Shown piece by piece: positions 21,280-31,643 of a stretch of 64,000 nt of DNA (the first letter of the stretch is position 1; every line of letters begins with the position of its first letter). The notes below the pieces were generated by a model that searched no databases, was not told the DNA's origin, and saw only the letters and a list, made by a program, of their open reading frames with translations. Origin of the DNA: Neurospora tetrasperma FGSC 2508 (lineage: Eukaryota; Ascomycota; Sordariomycetes; Sordariales; Sordariaceae); contig NW_009799103.1 in the NCBI RefSeq assembly GCF_000213175.1, forward strand, positions 833,295-897,294, read 5' to 3'. Made by a program: the position numbers and the translations under genes.

Positions 21280-23846
21280 GAGAAGGTGGAATGGTGGACA
21301 GAGCTTATACAGCCCCTAATTTAACTGTCATCACCTATGATGCAATGATAACACTTCGTAAATATTGTACTGTCTCCTTTAGGAGCTGTCAAGACAGGGA
21401 GTGGCACTTGGTGAAGTTGCATCGGATGAGCACGTTTAACAGAAACATTAAAGGACACGGGCGTAAGTTCATTTGTTTTCCCGTCGTATATGAAATGCAG
21501 CATGATCGTCGGCAAAATGGGAGTGCGAGATAAAAGCATGAACATAGGGGAGAGCCGGAGAGGCGAAAATAAATGTCTCATAGAGAATCCCGCGACAGAA
21601 TCAACAAGAGGAGGGAGTGTTAGTGGACCGAGGGGCGTTGGACGGAGAAATCAAGACGACGGCGGTTGAGCTGAGAGCGGTGTGGATGGCCAATAGCTTT
21701 GTGAATGCAGGTTAGGTGACTGATTCTGCTTTGCAAACTAAAGGAACCAAGACCAATGTCGGCCGCACTCGGCGCTAGGCCCCTGGGGGCAGTTGATGTT
21801 ACTTGCAGCTGGACATAGATATGAACAACAAAATGAGTTGACCAAAACGTCCATAGAGGAACAACCCAAAGATATACAGAACTGAAACAGAACCGCACGT
21901 GGATATTTGACAAAATGGATTCTCGGACTGGTGTCCTCTGCGCTGTTGGCGGTTCATGTTTCCAGAGTGCTTCGACTTATCAAGCCTATGCAGAAAGGGC
22001 CCCACTTGCAGGCCCCACATCTGTCCGCCGGGCAACAGTTCGGATGAAGTCAGGAGGAACGCCAAGACGGCCCCTCTCGGAAGGTCCGCAGTCTCCACAC
22101 CACCGGCGTGGTGGGGAAAGTGCGGCCGGAGCTCAGGCAAATCGGGCACCACGAAAGCTCACGGCAGATGAGCCAGAATTTTGGTCGAATGGCTTAAACA
22201 TGTTGGATCGACTTGGTGTCTGGGGCTTACTTTGGTGTTTGATGAGGCAAATGAGGGAGGGGTTAACAAGAGAGTTCCCTTTGGAACAAGGTTTCTGTAG
22301 CGTGTTGGCCGATAAGGAGTGTTTGTAAGCGAAACAGAGGAAGTTGACGAGAGCGGCAAGAATTTGAAATGGTTCCTTGCACTTTCCTACTATGGCTGCG
22401 TGAGTGCTGCCTGCCGGGACACAAACTGAGTTTAACCCACTGATAAGTACTTGCATGCATGCAACAAGCGCCGGTGATGCCTGGCTGCTTCGAGGTGGTT
22501 TGAGAAGGTGCCACGGTGCACATCATGCCTGTGCCAAAATGCGAGCTTGCAAGCTGTTTGAGCAGCCTACTACTAATCACCCGCACGGTCACCTGCCATC
22601 GCGGCCCTGTTGCTCTTGCCAGAAAACCAGAAACAACCCAACACTCTTTTCCAAGCCCGTAACGCTGATGCCAATTTCTCCGACCTGTCCTTGAAGTCAG
22701 CCATCACGCATTGTACTATTGACTATCGTGCTTTTTGTTTCTTTCCAGTTCTTTACTCCTACTTACCTACTGATCTGGCAACTGTGTCCCGGATTTTGCT
22801 GCAGGCAGTTCGCCGTTATCCACACCACACACGATTCCCCCGAATTCCCAAGGTTCCGTCCTCAGACCTCGTTCCTTGCAACTGAACCCATCATGGCCTA
22901 ACTGGCAAGACCAGTTTTCAGTAAGCCAGTCCCCTAATTCTTCTCATTTCCAAAATTTGTTGACTTTTTCATCGGGCTTAGCAAGATTATTGCCACATCA
23001 GAGAGGCTGTCCCTATCAGCCCACGTCCCACGCCGAAGTTCGAACATCTGTTTTCTGCCAGTCAACCTAGAACGACATCAACTTCCAACCATGACAACCC
23101 ACGATGCATAAGATCTGATAAATTTCTACGTAGACATGGTCACAAAATCAATCACAACTACATCGTCAACTCTTCCAAATCTGGGGATAAAATTGGCAGG
23201 GAAGTAAAAGTCTCTGCGTCTCCATTTCTTGTGCATTGTTCATTGACAAAATTTGGGTATACTCAAACATTTTTTACTGTTTTGTTTTGCTCTTGATTTT
23301 GCGTCGCGTGCTCCCACCGATTTCTTTGCTAGAAACATATGCTGTTGTCACTGAGAAAAGTATTCCATGGTTTATGTGTACCCAAGTGGTTACGGATAAG
23401 CTTGATTGGCATGCCTTGCGGCTTGTGGATTCTGCTGTAAATCGGATGCCTTGTTCAATTTTCCACAGTTCTCGCTTATAGTCTCGATCTGTCGTTGTGT
23501 TAAGACCTCTGTGTCTAACTTGCTTCCGCTTTTCGTCAAGCTGGATGGGCTTACTTGGTAGACAAGTGTCTGCACGGAACAGCCTAAACGTTTGGTGTAC
23601 GGCTGAACACGCTTAGGTGAGCAAGCCCTGTGCTTCACAATTTCATGATCCGGAGAGTGACGAAATTTCCAATTTAAAGAGGTGCCTGGGGCGGCAAGAT
23701 GACTATAAGGACCGATCTATCCATCTACCATGAGTTTGTGACATAATCCAGAATCACCTCTTTAACCTCGTATCGGCAACGAGATAGTTCACGTCCAGTC
23801 TCTTAACATCATCTGATTCTATTTCCTTTCTGCTGTACCACGGAAA
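21280..23846. other. 2.6-kb gene-free stretch K-L
   Basis: Only short open frames on both strands without splice support or compositional bias. No repeat or RNA gene was recognised. Confidence 0.4.
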
Positions 23847-24571
23847 ATGGGGAGATCAGAGGCCAACAGCCAGATAAAGAGTGTTCATCTTGAGGAGCGT
23901 CAACCGGCTGCCTCAGATCAAAGTTCTGGTAAGTGAGTTCTTTGTGAGGCTTCTACTTATCTGTATAATATTCAGCTTTATTCTTCCGGCTCTTGAAGTT
24001 CTGATACCGCTTCAGCTCCGATCACCACTGAACACCGGCGCCCTCCTTCTGACTTGGAAATGGCAACCAAATTCATTGACATCGAGAAAATCAGTATGTG
24101 TACATCTACCCAGATTCATCTCTTCTCAAGCTTCAAATATCCAGCCCATTTGCTGAACTTCCAGCCGTAATCACGCCTAAGCTACTAATATTGACAGCCC
24201 CTCTTACCTTAACATTTCAATAGCTTTCGAATTGACGTCAAACTTTACCACTACCCCCACCGACGACCAAATAATGTACAAAGCACGCGTCACCGTCGAT
24301 CGAGTTCTGACACTCCATCCAACCCGCCAAGACGGAGGTGAGATCATGAAGGCCATCAAATCACTTCATGGTCACTTCTATTCGATGTGGACTGTTGGCG
24401 AGAGGGAAGATATGAAGCTGTTGCTGAGGGTGAAGCTGCTTGCTTGTATGATAGCAGTCATGCGTGGTGAGTTCATGTCGGAGATCGGTGCTGAAATATT
24501 GCTGACTGATACCAATCATAACACACACAGAGGACTATCTTGAGGATGGACTGCCTTCTTTGAAATGTTAA
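23847..24571 (+). CDS. Family gene L, distant member, 147 aa
   Basis: Exons 23847-23928, 24016-24093 (78 nt), 24224-24466 (243 nt) and 24531-24571, phase-1 introns. Exon 1 is short (27 codons, MGRSEANSQIKS). Exon 2 reads APITTEHRRPP and ends KFIDIEKI, a variant of the family motif. The core exon has the same length as that of J, with QIMYKARVTVDRVLTL, EIMKAIKSLHGHFYSMW and LLLRVKLLACMIAVMR. It gives the clearest link between the distant members and the tandem genes. The tail is EDYLEDGLPSLKC, acidic and without Trp. Function unknown. Confidence 0.75.
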
Positions 24572-25169
24572 GGTAGACCTTCTCCTTTCTCGCTTTGTGA
24601 GTTTGGCATATCAACCCCGAGGTACGTTCATTCCCATTTCCTCCTTTGCCTGTTTTCCCCATTGCTTATCTGCTGCAATACCCCCTGTCTACACAACTCC
24701 TTCTTTCATTCCTCAAGCCTGGTCTGAAGCCTTTCTGGAAGTTTTCATACGAAGTCGAATGATTGCGGGTAGGGATTTGAAGATTTGAATTCCCGGTTTT
24801 GGTCGCTAAGGTAGTCAAAATTCCGGCCGCATTTCTTAGTTTTATTGATAGATACGCTCATGCCGAGTCCTTCAGCGCGACGACGACGAGCACGGTACAC
24901 TTCTAAATGGAACGGCATGTTGCTTTACCCATACAGCCACAGGATGCCGAGGAGTCACATTTGAATGCACTCCAACGGACATGCATGAAATCTGGCCAAG
25001 ATTTCTAGTCACTCCGCAAGTTTTCACCAACAACAACTCTCAACAGCTACATAAAGGGCACCTCCTGATCCCAGCACTCCAAGATTCCCTTCTTTTTATG
25101 GAGTTTTGGACGTTAACTCACGGTCAGATAACCTAGTCCCGCATAATTTCAGCTCACAATCTTCTCGAC
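24572..25169. other. Spacer L-M
   Basis: Nothing beyond the presumptive L terminator and M promoter. TACATAAAGG near 25051 lies about 120 nt before the M start and may serve as its TATA element. Confidence 0.35.
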
Positions 25170-25874
25170 ATGCCCAGATTACTTGCATCCAAACCAGATG
25201 AGGTGTCTTACCCTCGCAAGGCATCCGGCCCCAGGATATCTCGCTCCACCATGCCCGCCTCAACCAGCAACACCAGGGTGGGTAAGTTTTCTTCAGCTCC
25301 CAGTGTGTTGAAGCGCATCAAGTAATAAGCGGTCGCTAACCTCTCTCTACTACTCGTAGGAGCTGTTTCCGCGCCCCGCCATACCCTACTTCCGATGGCA
25401 TTCAGGATCATTCCGATCAACCGGATCAGTATGTCACAATGAACCAAGCCTCCCATCTGACCATTACCTGCGACTCGCACTGATTTCTAGGTACACACTT
25501 ACCGGTTGGTAGCCCGCGAAATGACCCAAAGCAGCACTGTCATCCCCAGCCGTCCCAAGATCGCACTCAGGGCTCGCCAGGTTATCCAGAAAGCCTTGAT
25601 GAATGGAAGTCACGATGAGACTATCGAGATGGCTCTCACCAAGCTGCTTTCAAACTTTAATTACCTCTGGGGCTGGGGTGGCTACAAGGATAAGTCGGTG
25701 GGGGTCACTGTTGGGTTACTTAATGAGATGATGGCTGTCTTGAAGGGTATGCGACTTCCTTGGCCCCTGCCGCTCGCTGGTGTTGATCGTACGCACTTTT
25801 AAGCTGACGTATCTGGTGTAGAGGATCGGTTGGAGGGTGGTGGCTCGAACCTTTCAGCTGTAACATACAGGTAG
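25170..25874 (+). CDS. Family gene M, distant member, 155 aa
   Basis: Exons 25170-25281, 25360-25428 (69 nt), 25513-25746 (234 nt) and 25822-25874, phase-1 introns. Exon 1 (37 codons, MPRLLASKPDE) is basic and Ser-rich. Exon 2 ends FRIIPINRI. The core exon has KIALRARQVIQKAL, TIEMALTKLLSNFNYLW and VGLLNEMMAVLK. The tail is EDRLEGGGSNLSAVTYR. For the core exon a nearer acceptor at 25500 breaks the frame; the TAG at 25510-25512 keeps it, so that one was chosen. This is the last member at the right edge of the cluster. Function unknown. Confidence 0.72.
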
Positions 25875-27746
25875 TATCTATTAGGTGAAGTCAGCTTTCT
25901 TGTGCCAGTTCCGATCCTTGAGTCTTTCCATTTAGTCCAAATCCCTTTGTTAATCGTCTCTGTTCTCTGCGGCGTCTATCGGACTTACTGGAACAAGCGT
26001 TTTGAATCCAGCCCCAGGTATTTTGTCTTCCGTCTTCGAAATGCATGCACTGCCGATGGGTTACAGGGGGTCATGCGCTGTATGTTATAGCGTATACCCT
26101 TGGGTTTCCGGATGTCGGGTTCCCCGTTGGTCCCATGCTCCACTTGCACTTTTCGGCTACCGGCTTTGGGTTACATCATATGTACAGCGCTTTTGTCTGG
26201 TATGCCCCAGAGCTTACAGCGCTCAGCATACAGGGGTGCCCGGCATACAGGTTGTAGAGGTAACTACCTCTAGAGCATGAAGGGGCTAAGTCAGCCGACC
26301 AAAAACATGTGTAAAGAAACGAAGGGATCTCGCCATGGTGAACCACGACAAATTTATTCGCCTTTCGTCAACTCGATCGAGGGTCACGAGGAGACTCTTC
26401 AACTTTTTGAGAAGCAGCCAAATCTCAAGAGAGAATGGTAGTGCACATCTCTGGTGACCTTTCCCTTGCGGTATGAGCACCTCCGCCGGTTGTTATATTT
26501 GAACATATTTCGTGCGCAAATCCAGGCTACCTAGGTACACTTCCACCCAAATCTTGACCGCTCAGGTTTGAGAAAGGGGGCAAACTAACCCCCTAATCTC
26601 TTTTAGCCAAGCTGTCCGCTGAGAAAGAGTCTACCGGGCCAAGATGCTCCGAGCGTGGCAGGTAACAGAAGCTACGGAAGCTTGCCAGATCGGTGACTCA
26701 ATCACAGTAGTTGACACCAAAGTCTGATCTCAACTGCCAGGAAGCCATACCACAGTCCACATGAAGTAGATTGAGAGACAACATGCGCGAAAGCGTGGGA
26801 AACGCTCAGTCTATTGAGCCCGCTGCAGTTACTTCATGGCCAAGGCCTGCCTGAGTCTACATATACTGGAAGGTGAGCGATCGCGGTCTCCCAATCTTGC
26901 TTGAAGAAGTCCGAACTCATACTATGGTAATGGGTTGGTAATATTGTGCAAAGCAGGTTGGGGGATTGAAAGTAAGCTCTCGAAGGATGCACTCGAAGAC
27001 CTCTCTGATTGGCCTGTGCGTGAGTGAAACAATGAATCAAAAGTCCACATGGCCTGCTCATTTTACTCTTGTTTCTTCTATTGTTTCTTCCATTGTCCCA
27101 TTCTCACCATTGTTATACCCATGCTGACCAAATCACGCCCATTGTCTGCCCACCTTCAAACCGTCATCGAATTCTCCGTCAATGCGGACGTCACCTCGAG
27201 CCGTGTCCTCGGCAAATCTTTTACAAAACCATGTCCTAGTCGCTTTGGTAAAGCGGCTAAATGATGGTCCCTGAGCTCCCCGCCCCCCTGCCGAACTAAA
27301 ACACCGACAATTCGCATCCCGGTTATATTGGTAGCGCACCCCTCCAAAATGCAACGGGAATCCGGGGTGAGCCCTTGTCGATGCCTTGATGTTACCCTCC
27401 GAGCTCCCCCTTAGGGGTTCGTGTATCTGACATTGGCTCGTGGCAACCATGCATCAAAATATCTTGGCTTGTTTTCGATGGTCCCGGTTCATCCAGGATT
27501 GGTGTTTCGGAGGATTATACTTTGGAAGGCGCTAAGATCTCAGGAACCGGTTCAAAGCAGTACGTATCGGGAATTGATTGTAGACTTCGGAGGCTCAGGG
27601 GCCGGTTAAACTCCAGACTTGTAAATGTCGATCCTGAATTCGATCGAGTACAAGAACGTCATCTCGTCCTGCTTTAATGTGTTTCTCTTCTCCCCATCTT
27701 CTGCTTCCTCCCCCATCCAGCACGGACCAAACCATCAGCCATCAAG
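25875..27746. other. Gene-free stretch between the cluster and the deacetylase
   Basis: About 1.9 kb with no supported gene. A few CCTACCTAGGTAC-type motifs near 26525 recur elsewhere in the window. A tiny minus-strand frame from ATG 26922 (28 codons) was noted but has no other support. Confidence 0.4.
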
Positions 27747-28738
27747 ATGCTCGCCGAAACTTTCATTACCGCGGCCTTCTTCGCCACTTCGGCGCTCGCC
27801 GCCCCGGCTCCCAACCCCGTTCAGCTGATGAGCCGCGCCCCCCAACCGGGCGTCGTCATCAGGCAGTGCGCCCAGCCTGGCATGCTCGCACTCGCCTACG
27901 ATGACGGCCCGGGCCAATACACCTCGAGGCTGGTCGACATCCTTGACGCCGCCGGTGCCAAGGCCACCTTCTTCATGACTGGCACTCTATACGGATGCAT
28001 CTACAACCAGGCTGCGGCCATCAAGAAGGCCTTTGCTAGCGGCCATCAGTTGGCTTCGCATACTTGGTAAGTTTCTTAATTTTGTTGTTGTTGTTTTGGT
28101 CAATGTTGTTCTGTTTACCTCTATCGAGCCCCTGACCCCTGCATGCATGGACATGGATCTGTGACACTACCTCTACCCTGCTCAAGCCTCCAAAACACTC
28201 CAGTCCCTCATTCGCGAAAATCGAGTCGTACAACCACAACAAAGGATGATACATACATATACACAAGCGAGCTAACAACTGAAACCACCACAGGTCCCAC
28301 GGCCACATGAATTCCTTCTCCGCCGCCCAAGTCGCCTCCGAGATGACCAAGGTCGAAACCGCCTTTGCCAACATCATCGGCAAGAAGCCGCGCTACATGC
28401 GTCCTCCCTTCCTCGAGACCGGCAATCAGGTCCTCCCCGTCCTCAAGTCCATGGGCTACAAGGTGATCACGGACGACGTCGACTCGGGTGACTGGAACAA
28501 CCAGACGCCGGCGCAGTCGGAAGCCAAGTTCATGCAGGCGGGTGCGAGCGGCAATGGCCACATCCCCCTGATGCATGAGGTGTATCAGTCAACGGTCGAG
28601 CAGCTGACGCCGTGGTTGATCAACTGGGCCAAGCAGAACAACTTGAAATTGGTTACCGTGGCGGAGTGCTTGGGAGATAAGGATGGAATGTACCAGGCGC
28701 AGAGTTTCCCGGTGCATCAGGGATCGCTTTCGTGCTAG
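27747..28738 (+). CDS. Secreted polysaccharide (chitin) deacetylase, CE4 family, 254 aa
   Basis: Exons 27747-28066 and 28294-28738, with a 227-nt intron splitting the Trp codon of HTW. CE4 enzymes remove N-acetyl groups from chitin-type polymers with a divalent metal. Visible motifs: the metal- and base-contributing AYDDGP near residue 50, HTWSHGHMNS near 106-113 (the two metal-binding His of motif 2), RPPFLETG (motif 3 Arg) and DVDSGDWN (motif 4). Residues 1-18 (MLAETFITAAFFATSALA) form a signal peptide, so the enzyme is secreted, probably acting in cell-wall remodelling or protecting wall chitin. Its length fits a single-domain CE4 without a chitin-binding module. Whether the substrate is chitin or another acetylated glycan cannot be told from sequence. 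Confidence 0.93.
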
Positions 28739-29108
28739 GTGGTACCTACAGGAGGTTAGAGTTGATGAGGTGAGGGGCAGGCGGAACGAAGGGTGGTATA
28801 TTGGGTTGGGATAGAATTGGGTGGTATTTGTGTTTTTATCTTCACTACATATTGGCAGATCAACGTACATAAGAGATTTGACTCGAAGCTAAAGTCTGCA
28901 GTGTGACTCGCGGCGGGCCTCCTCCATGGTGCCTTCCTGCAGGCAAAGTCAGAGGTGTGATTTGACAGCCCCGCTGCTGCCGTCCAGTGATCGTGTATGT
29001 TTCACGACATCAGCTCATATCTGTAGCGTACAAAACAGATCCAACTGTCATCGTCACTTCTCAGCTCCGGTCCCGGTCTTCATCATCACCGGGCCAAACG
29101 AACCCGAT

Positions 29109-30102
29109 ATGTCTTGCAGTCAGCAACCGCCTTCAACCTCACCAGCGCAGGCAGCCGAAGAACCCACGTCCACCAAACCTCCTCCCTCTCTCCAACAACA
29201 CGCTCTTTACTACTCTCTACCCCCCCTTTTGAACTAGTGGTCTTTGCCAACGTTCCCGCCGGCGACTCCCCTCTTTCCAGGGTCCTGTCCCAACTCGCCC
29301 ACCATGATACTTTCTCCCCTCACCCTCGTCCCTGAATACATGAGTCCTTGCCTCTCCACCTCCGGCGGGAACGCATCCTCGACATAGGCAATGACACCCG
29401 CCGCCTTGTTTGCTCCTCCCTCGCTGACGCAGACCATTTAGTGCTGTGGATTGAACTCTATCCTGCCGTAATCGACTTCGCAAAGGAGAATATCGCTTCG
29501 ATGTATACCAATGGGAGGGCGAGGTTTGTGAACGAGGATGTTAGGAAGTTCGAGCCAGGGAGGGATGATAGCTTCTTTCAAGGCACAAGAAGAGGCCGTG
29601 AGGGTCGGAAGTAAATCTGCGAGGAGAGAGATCTAGAAGGGTCTCATGCCGTAACGGTAAAGTTCTCGTTGCAGCCTGAGTCTGAGACGTATGAGATTAG
29701 AGAGGTGATTGAGAAGATACTTGCTGGTTGAGAGAAAGGCGGGCTGTTTTCATTGGGTACGGCCCCGATGGAAGTCGAGGGAGAGCTGATTGAGTGGCTG
29801 GGAAGGTCGGTTATGGTATCGAGTTGAAGTCGAAGCCAGGTGCTGAAGGCGGTTCGGCAGTTCGGGTTTCGGCTCGAGTGGGAGACGACGAGGAAGTTTG
29901 CGTCGAAAGCGGTGGAAGTGGGGATCCTTGAGGCCGAGGTAGGCGCATTTATTTGTTTATGTGGTTCAGACATGGTACCCGTAGGAGTAGGCGGAGGTGG
30001 TCGACGCTTGGTCAAGTCGGTTCGCGATCTGAGGTATCGGCTGGGCAGCACGGGGCACATGTCGTTGTGCTTTTCTGTGTGCGAGTTTTTGGTTGTTGTG
30101 TA
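29109..30102 (+). pseudogene. Degenerate methyltransferase-like gene
   Basis: Pieces of one protein appear in shifting plus-strand frames. They start with a Pro-rich N-terminus (MSCSQQPPSTSPAQ), then FANVPAGDSPLSRVLSQLA, a TGA at 29333-29335, then RILDIGNDTRRLVCS and LWIELYPAVIDFAKENIA, which resemble the SAM-binding motif I (LDIGxGxG) and the acidic end of the next strand in class I methyltransferases. A later frame has VLKAVRQFGFRLEWETTRKF. The Gly-rich loop is damaged (GNDTRR for GxGxG), and stops and frameshifts separate the segments. Undetected introns could explain some breaks. It ends just before the convergent SET-domain gene. Confidence 0.4.
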
Positions 30103-30128
30103 GGACTTTTACATCGCGAGGAATGGTC

Positions 30129-31643
30129 TCAGTTGCCATCCTCCATCTCCTCATCCTCCTCTTCGTCTCCCACCTCCTCCTGCGCTGCCGCCTTAAGCGC
30201 CATGATTTGTTCCTCGGAATACTTGAATGCCTTCAGCACGTTGACAAAAACCATCTCATATCCATCCCTGTACCGTCGCACCAAGTCCTGTCGCTCAGTT
30301 TCCGGCTCCCACTCTTCTCCTCCGTTCGGCCTGCCATAACAGAACTCGACAAAGTCCCTCTCAATCTTCTGCGCCAATGTAGCTTTTAGCATGTCCACTA
30401 ACGGGTCCAGCTCCTCCCCAAGAGAGCCATCGCCGAGGCTATGATCTGGCAATTTCTTAAACAACTCCCACTGCTTCGGGGTAGCCATCATCGACACCAT
30501 GTCATTGATAAGCCTGCCATCCCAGTGGCTGAAATGCGGCTGATAATGAAGCGCGTTGGGCACAAAATCAGATCCCATGCGATTCCTACAGGAATAGCCC
30601 TCCCAGAAGTCCTCGCGACAGATTAAGAAATCCTGCGGCTCGCCGCCCTTGCCCTGCGTATCGCCCTGATGTTGCCTCTTTCGCACATGGATATAATCGT
30701 TATGCGGCCTCCATGTCTCTTGGTTCTTGACACCAGCAGAGAGGTCTTTGGGGTTAATGATAAAGCCATAGCCTAGCAACAACTCGCTGTTCGTCTTGAA
30801 CCCGTAATTGTTGAAAACCTGTTGACCGGGGCCATAGCTATCGTTGCAGATCAGTTCGCACGCGCTTGGCTCTGAAGTAAGGTTCCATGTATACGAGGCA
30901 TCCCAGGAGTGATTGCCAATGTCATACAGGGGCTGCAAGATGGAGAAGTCGTCAATCTTTGATCCCTCCGGCAGCAGCCGCTCGACGTACTCCCTCGCCG
31001 ACTCCGACAGGACCAACGAAGGCCTAAAGCTGCGGCTGGTAAACATGCAGTACGCCCAATTGTAGAGCACCTGCGTGTAATCACGGTAGTCGGGGAAGCC
31101 TTCCTTTTTAAGGATCTTGCGCGCCTGTTTGTACTCGGATTTGACGTTGCTTTGAATCTCCTGGATGGCGACATAAGCGTTGGTGCCCTTGAGCAGTTCG
31201 ATGTCGTCTTCGGCCCAGAAGGGAGGCAGTGCCCACTTGTCAAGCTGGCTGGGGTCGGCCAGGGTGGAGATGTAGGGCGCCCAGAATGAGGACTTGCCCT
31301 TGAGGTATTGCTGAATCAGGTAGAAGCGGCCGATGACGTGGGGCGGGAGGGAGTTCATGAAACGCTCCGGAAATGCAGGATTTTCAGTGTTGGGAGCCAG
31401 CGTCGTTGAAGACGGTGTAATGGGTCCGTCAGTGAGAGCGTTGAGGTAAGAGAGTGTGATGGAGGTCGGGCAGGAGACGGCCTTGAAGCCACTTCCTAGT
31501 AATTCAGTGGCCGATGGCTTGACGCGTAGCGAAAACCCTGTGACCTCGTCCTCGTACACCTCAAGCAAAGGGTGCAGACTTGCGCCGTGCTTATGGGCCC
31601 AGTCCAAGAGCGCCTCGAACCGTTCTTTGTGTGGCGACTCCAT
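30129..31643 (-). CDS. SET-domain protein lysine methyltransferase (Rubisco-LSMT/SETD6-like), 504 aa
   Basis: Intronless. The frame is open further upstream, but the first sensible ATG (31643, MESPHKERFEALLDWAHKHGAS) matches the usual start of this family. The split SET domain is indicated by GFSLRV near the N-terminus and, in the C-terminal half of the domain, DIGNHSWDA (the conserved NH box) and NNYGFKTNSELLLGYGF, the knot containing the catalytic Tyr region. The long helical insertion between the halves (WALPPFWAEDDIELLKGT...) and a C-terminal helical domain fit the Rubisco-LSMT substrate-binding fold. Such enzymes methylate ribosomal proteins or translation factors in fungi; the substrate here is unknown. 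The tail is very acidic (DEEEDEEMED). Confidence 0.9.
   Translation of the reverse strand: MESPHKERFEALLDWAHKHGASLHPLLEVYEDEVTGFSLRVKPSATELLGSGFKAVSCPTSITLSYLNALTDGPITPSSTTLAPNTENPAFPERFMNSLPPHVIGRFYLIQQYLKGKSSFWAPYISTLADPSQLDKWALPPFWAEDDIELLKGTNAYVAIQEIQSNVKSEYKQARKILKKEGFPDYRDYTQVLYNWAYCMFTSRSFRPSLVLSESAREYVERLLPEGSKIDDFSILQPLYDIGNHSWDASYTWNLTSEPSACELICNDSYGPGQQVFNNYGFKTNSELLLGYGFIINPKDLSAGVKNQETWRPHNDYIHVRKRQHQGDTQGKGGEPQDFLICREDFWEGYSCRNRMGSDFVPNALHYQPHFSHWDGRLINDMVSMMATPKQWELFKKLPDHSLGDGSLGEELDPLVDMLKATLAQKIERDFVEFCYGRPNGGEEWEPETERQDLVRRYRDGYEMVFVNVLKAFKYSEEQIMALKAAAQEEVGDEEEDEEMEDGN

Noticed and set aside
21915-22328. 137-codon plus frame in the K-L spacer
   Set aside because: Overlaps comparable frames on the other strand, has no promoter or splice support and an unremarkable composition.
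2738-25874. Known fungal incompatibility, NLR or spore-killer genes as explanation of the cluster
   Set aside because: No HET, NACHT, WD/ANK/TPR repeat, kinase or membrane motifs are present in any member, so naming the family as one of these would be a guess.
26834-27061. Minus-strand frame containing MSSDFFKQDWETAIAH
   Set aside because: The short C-terminal piece looks protein-like and starts MSS like the family, but there is no core exon, promoter element or splice partner nearby.
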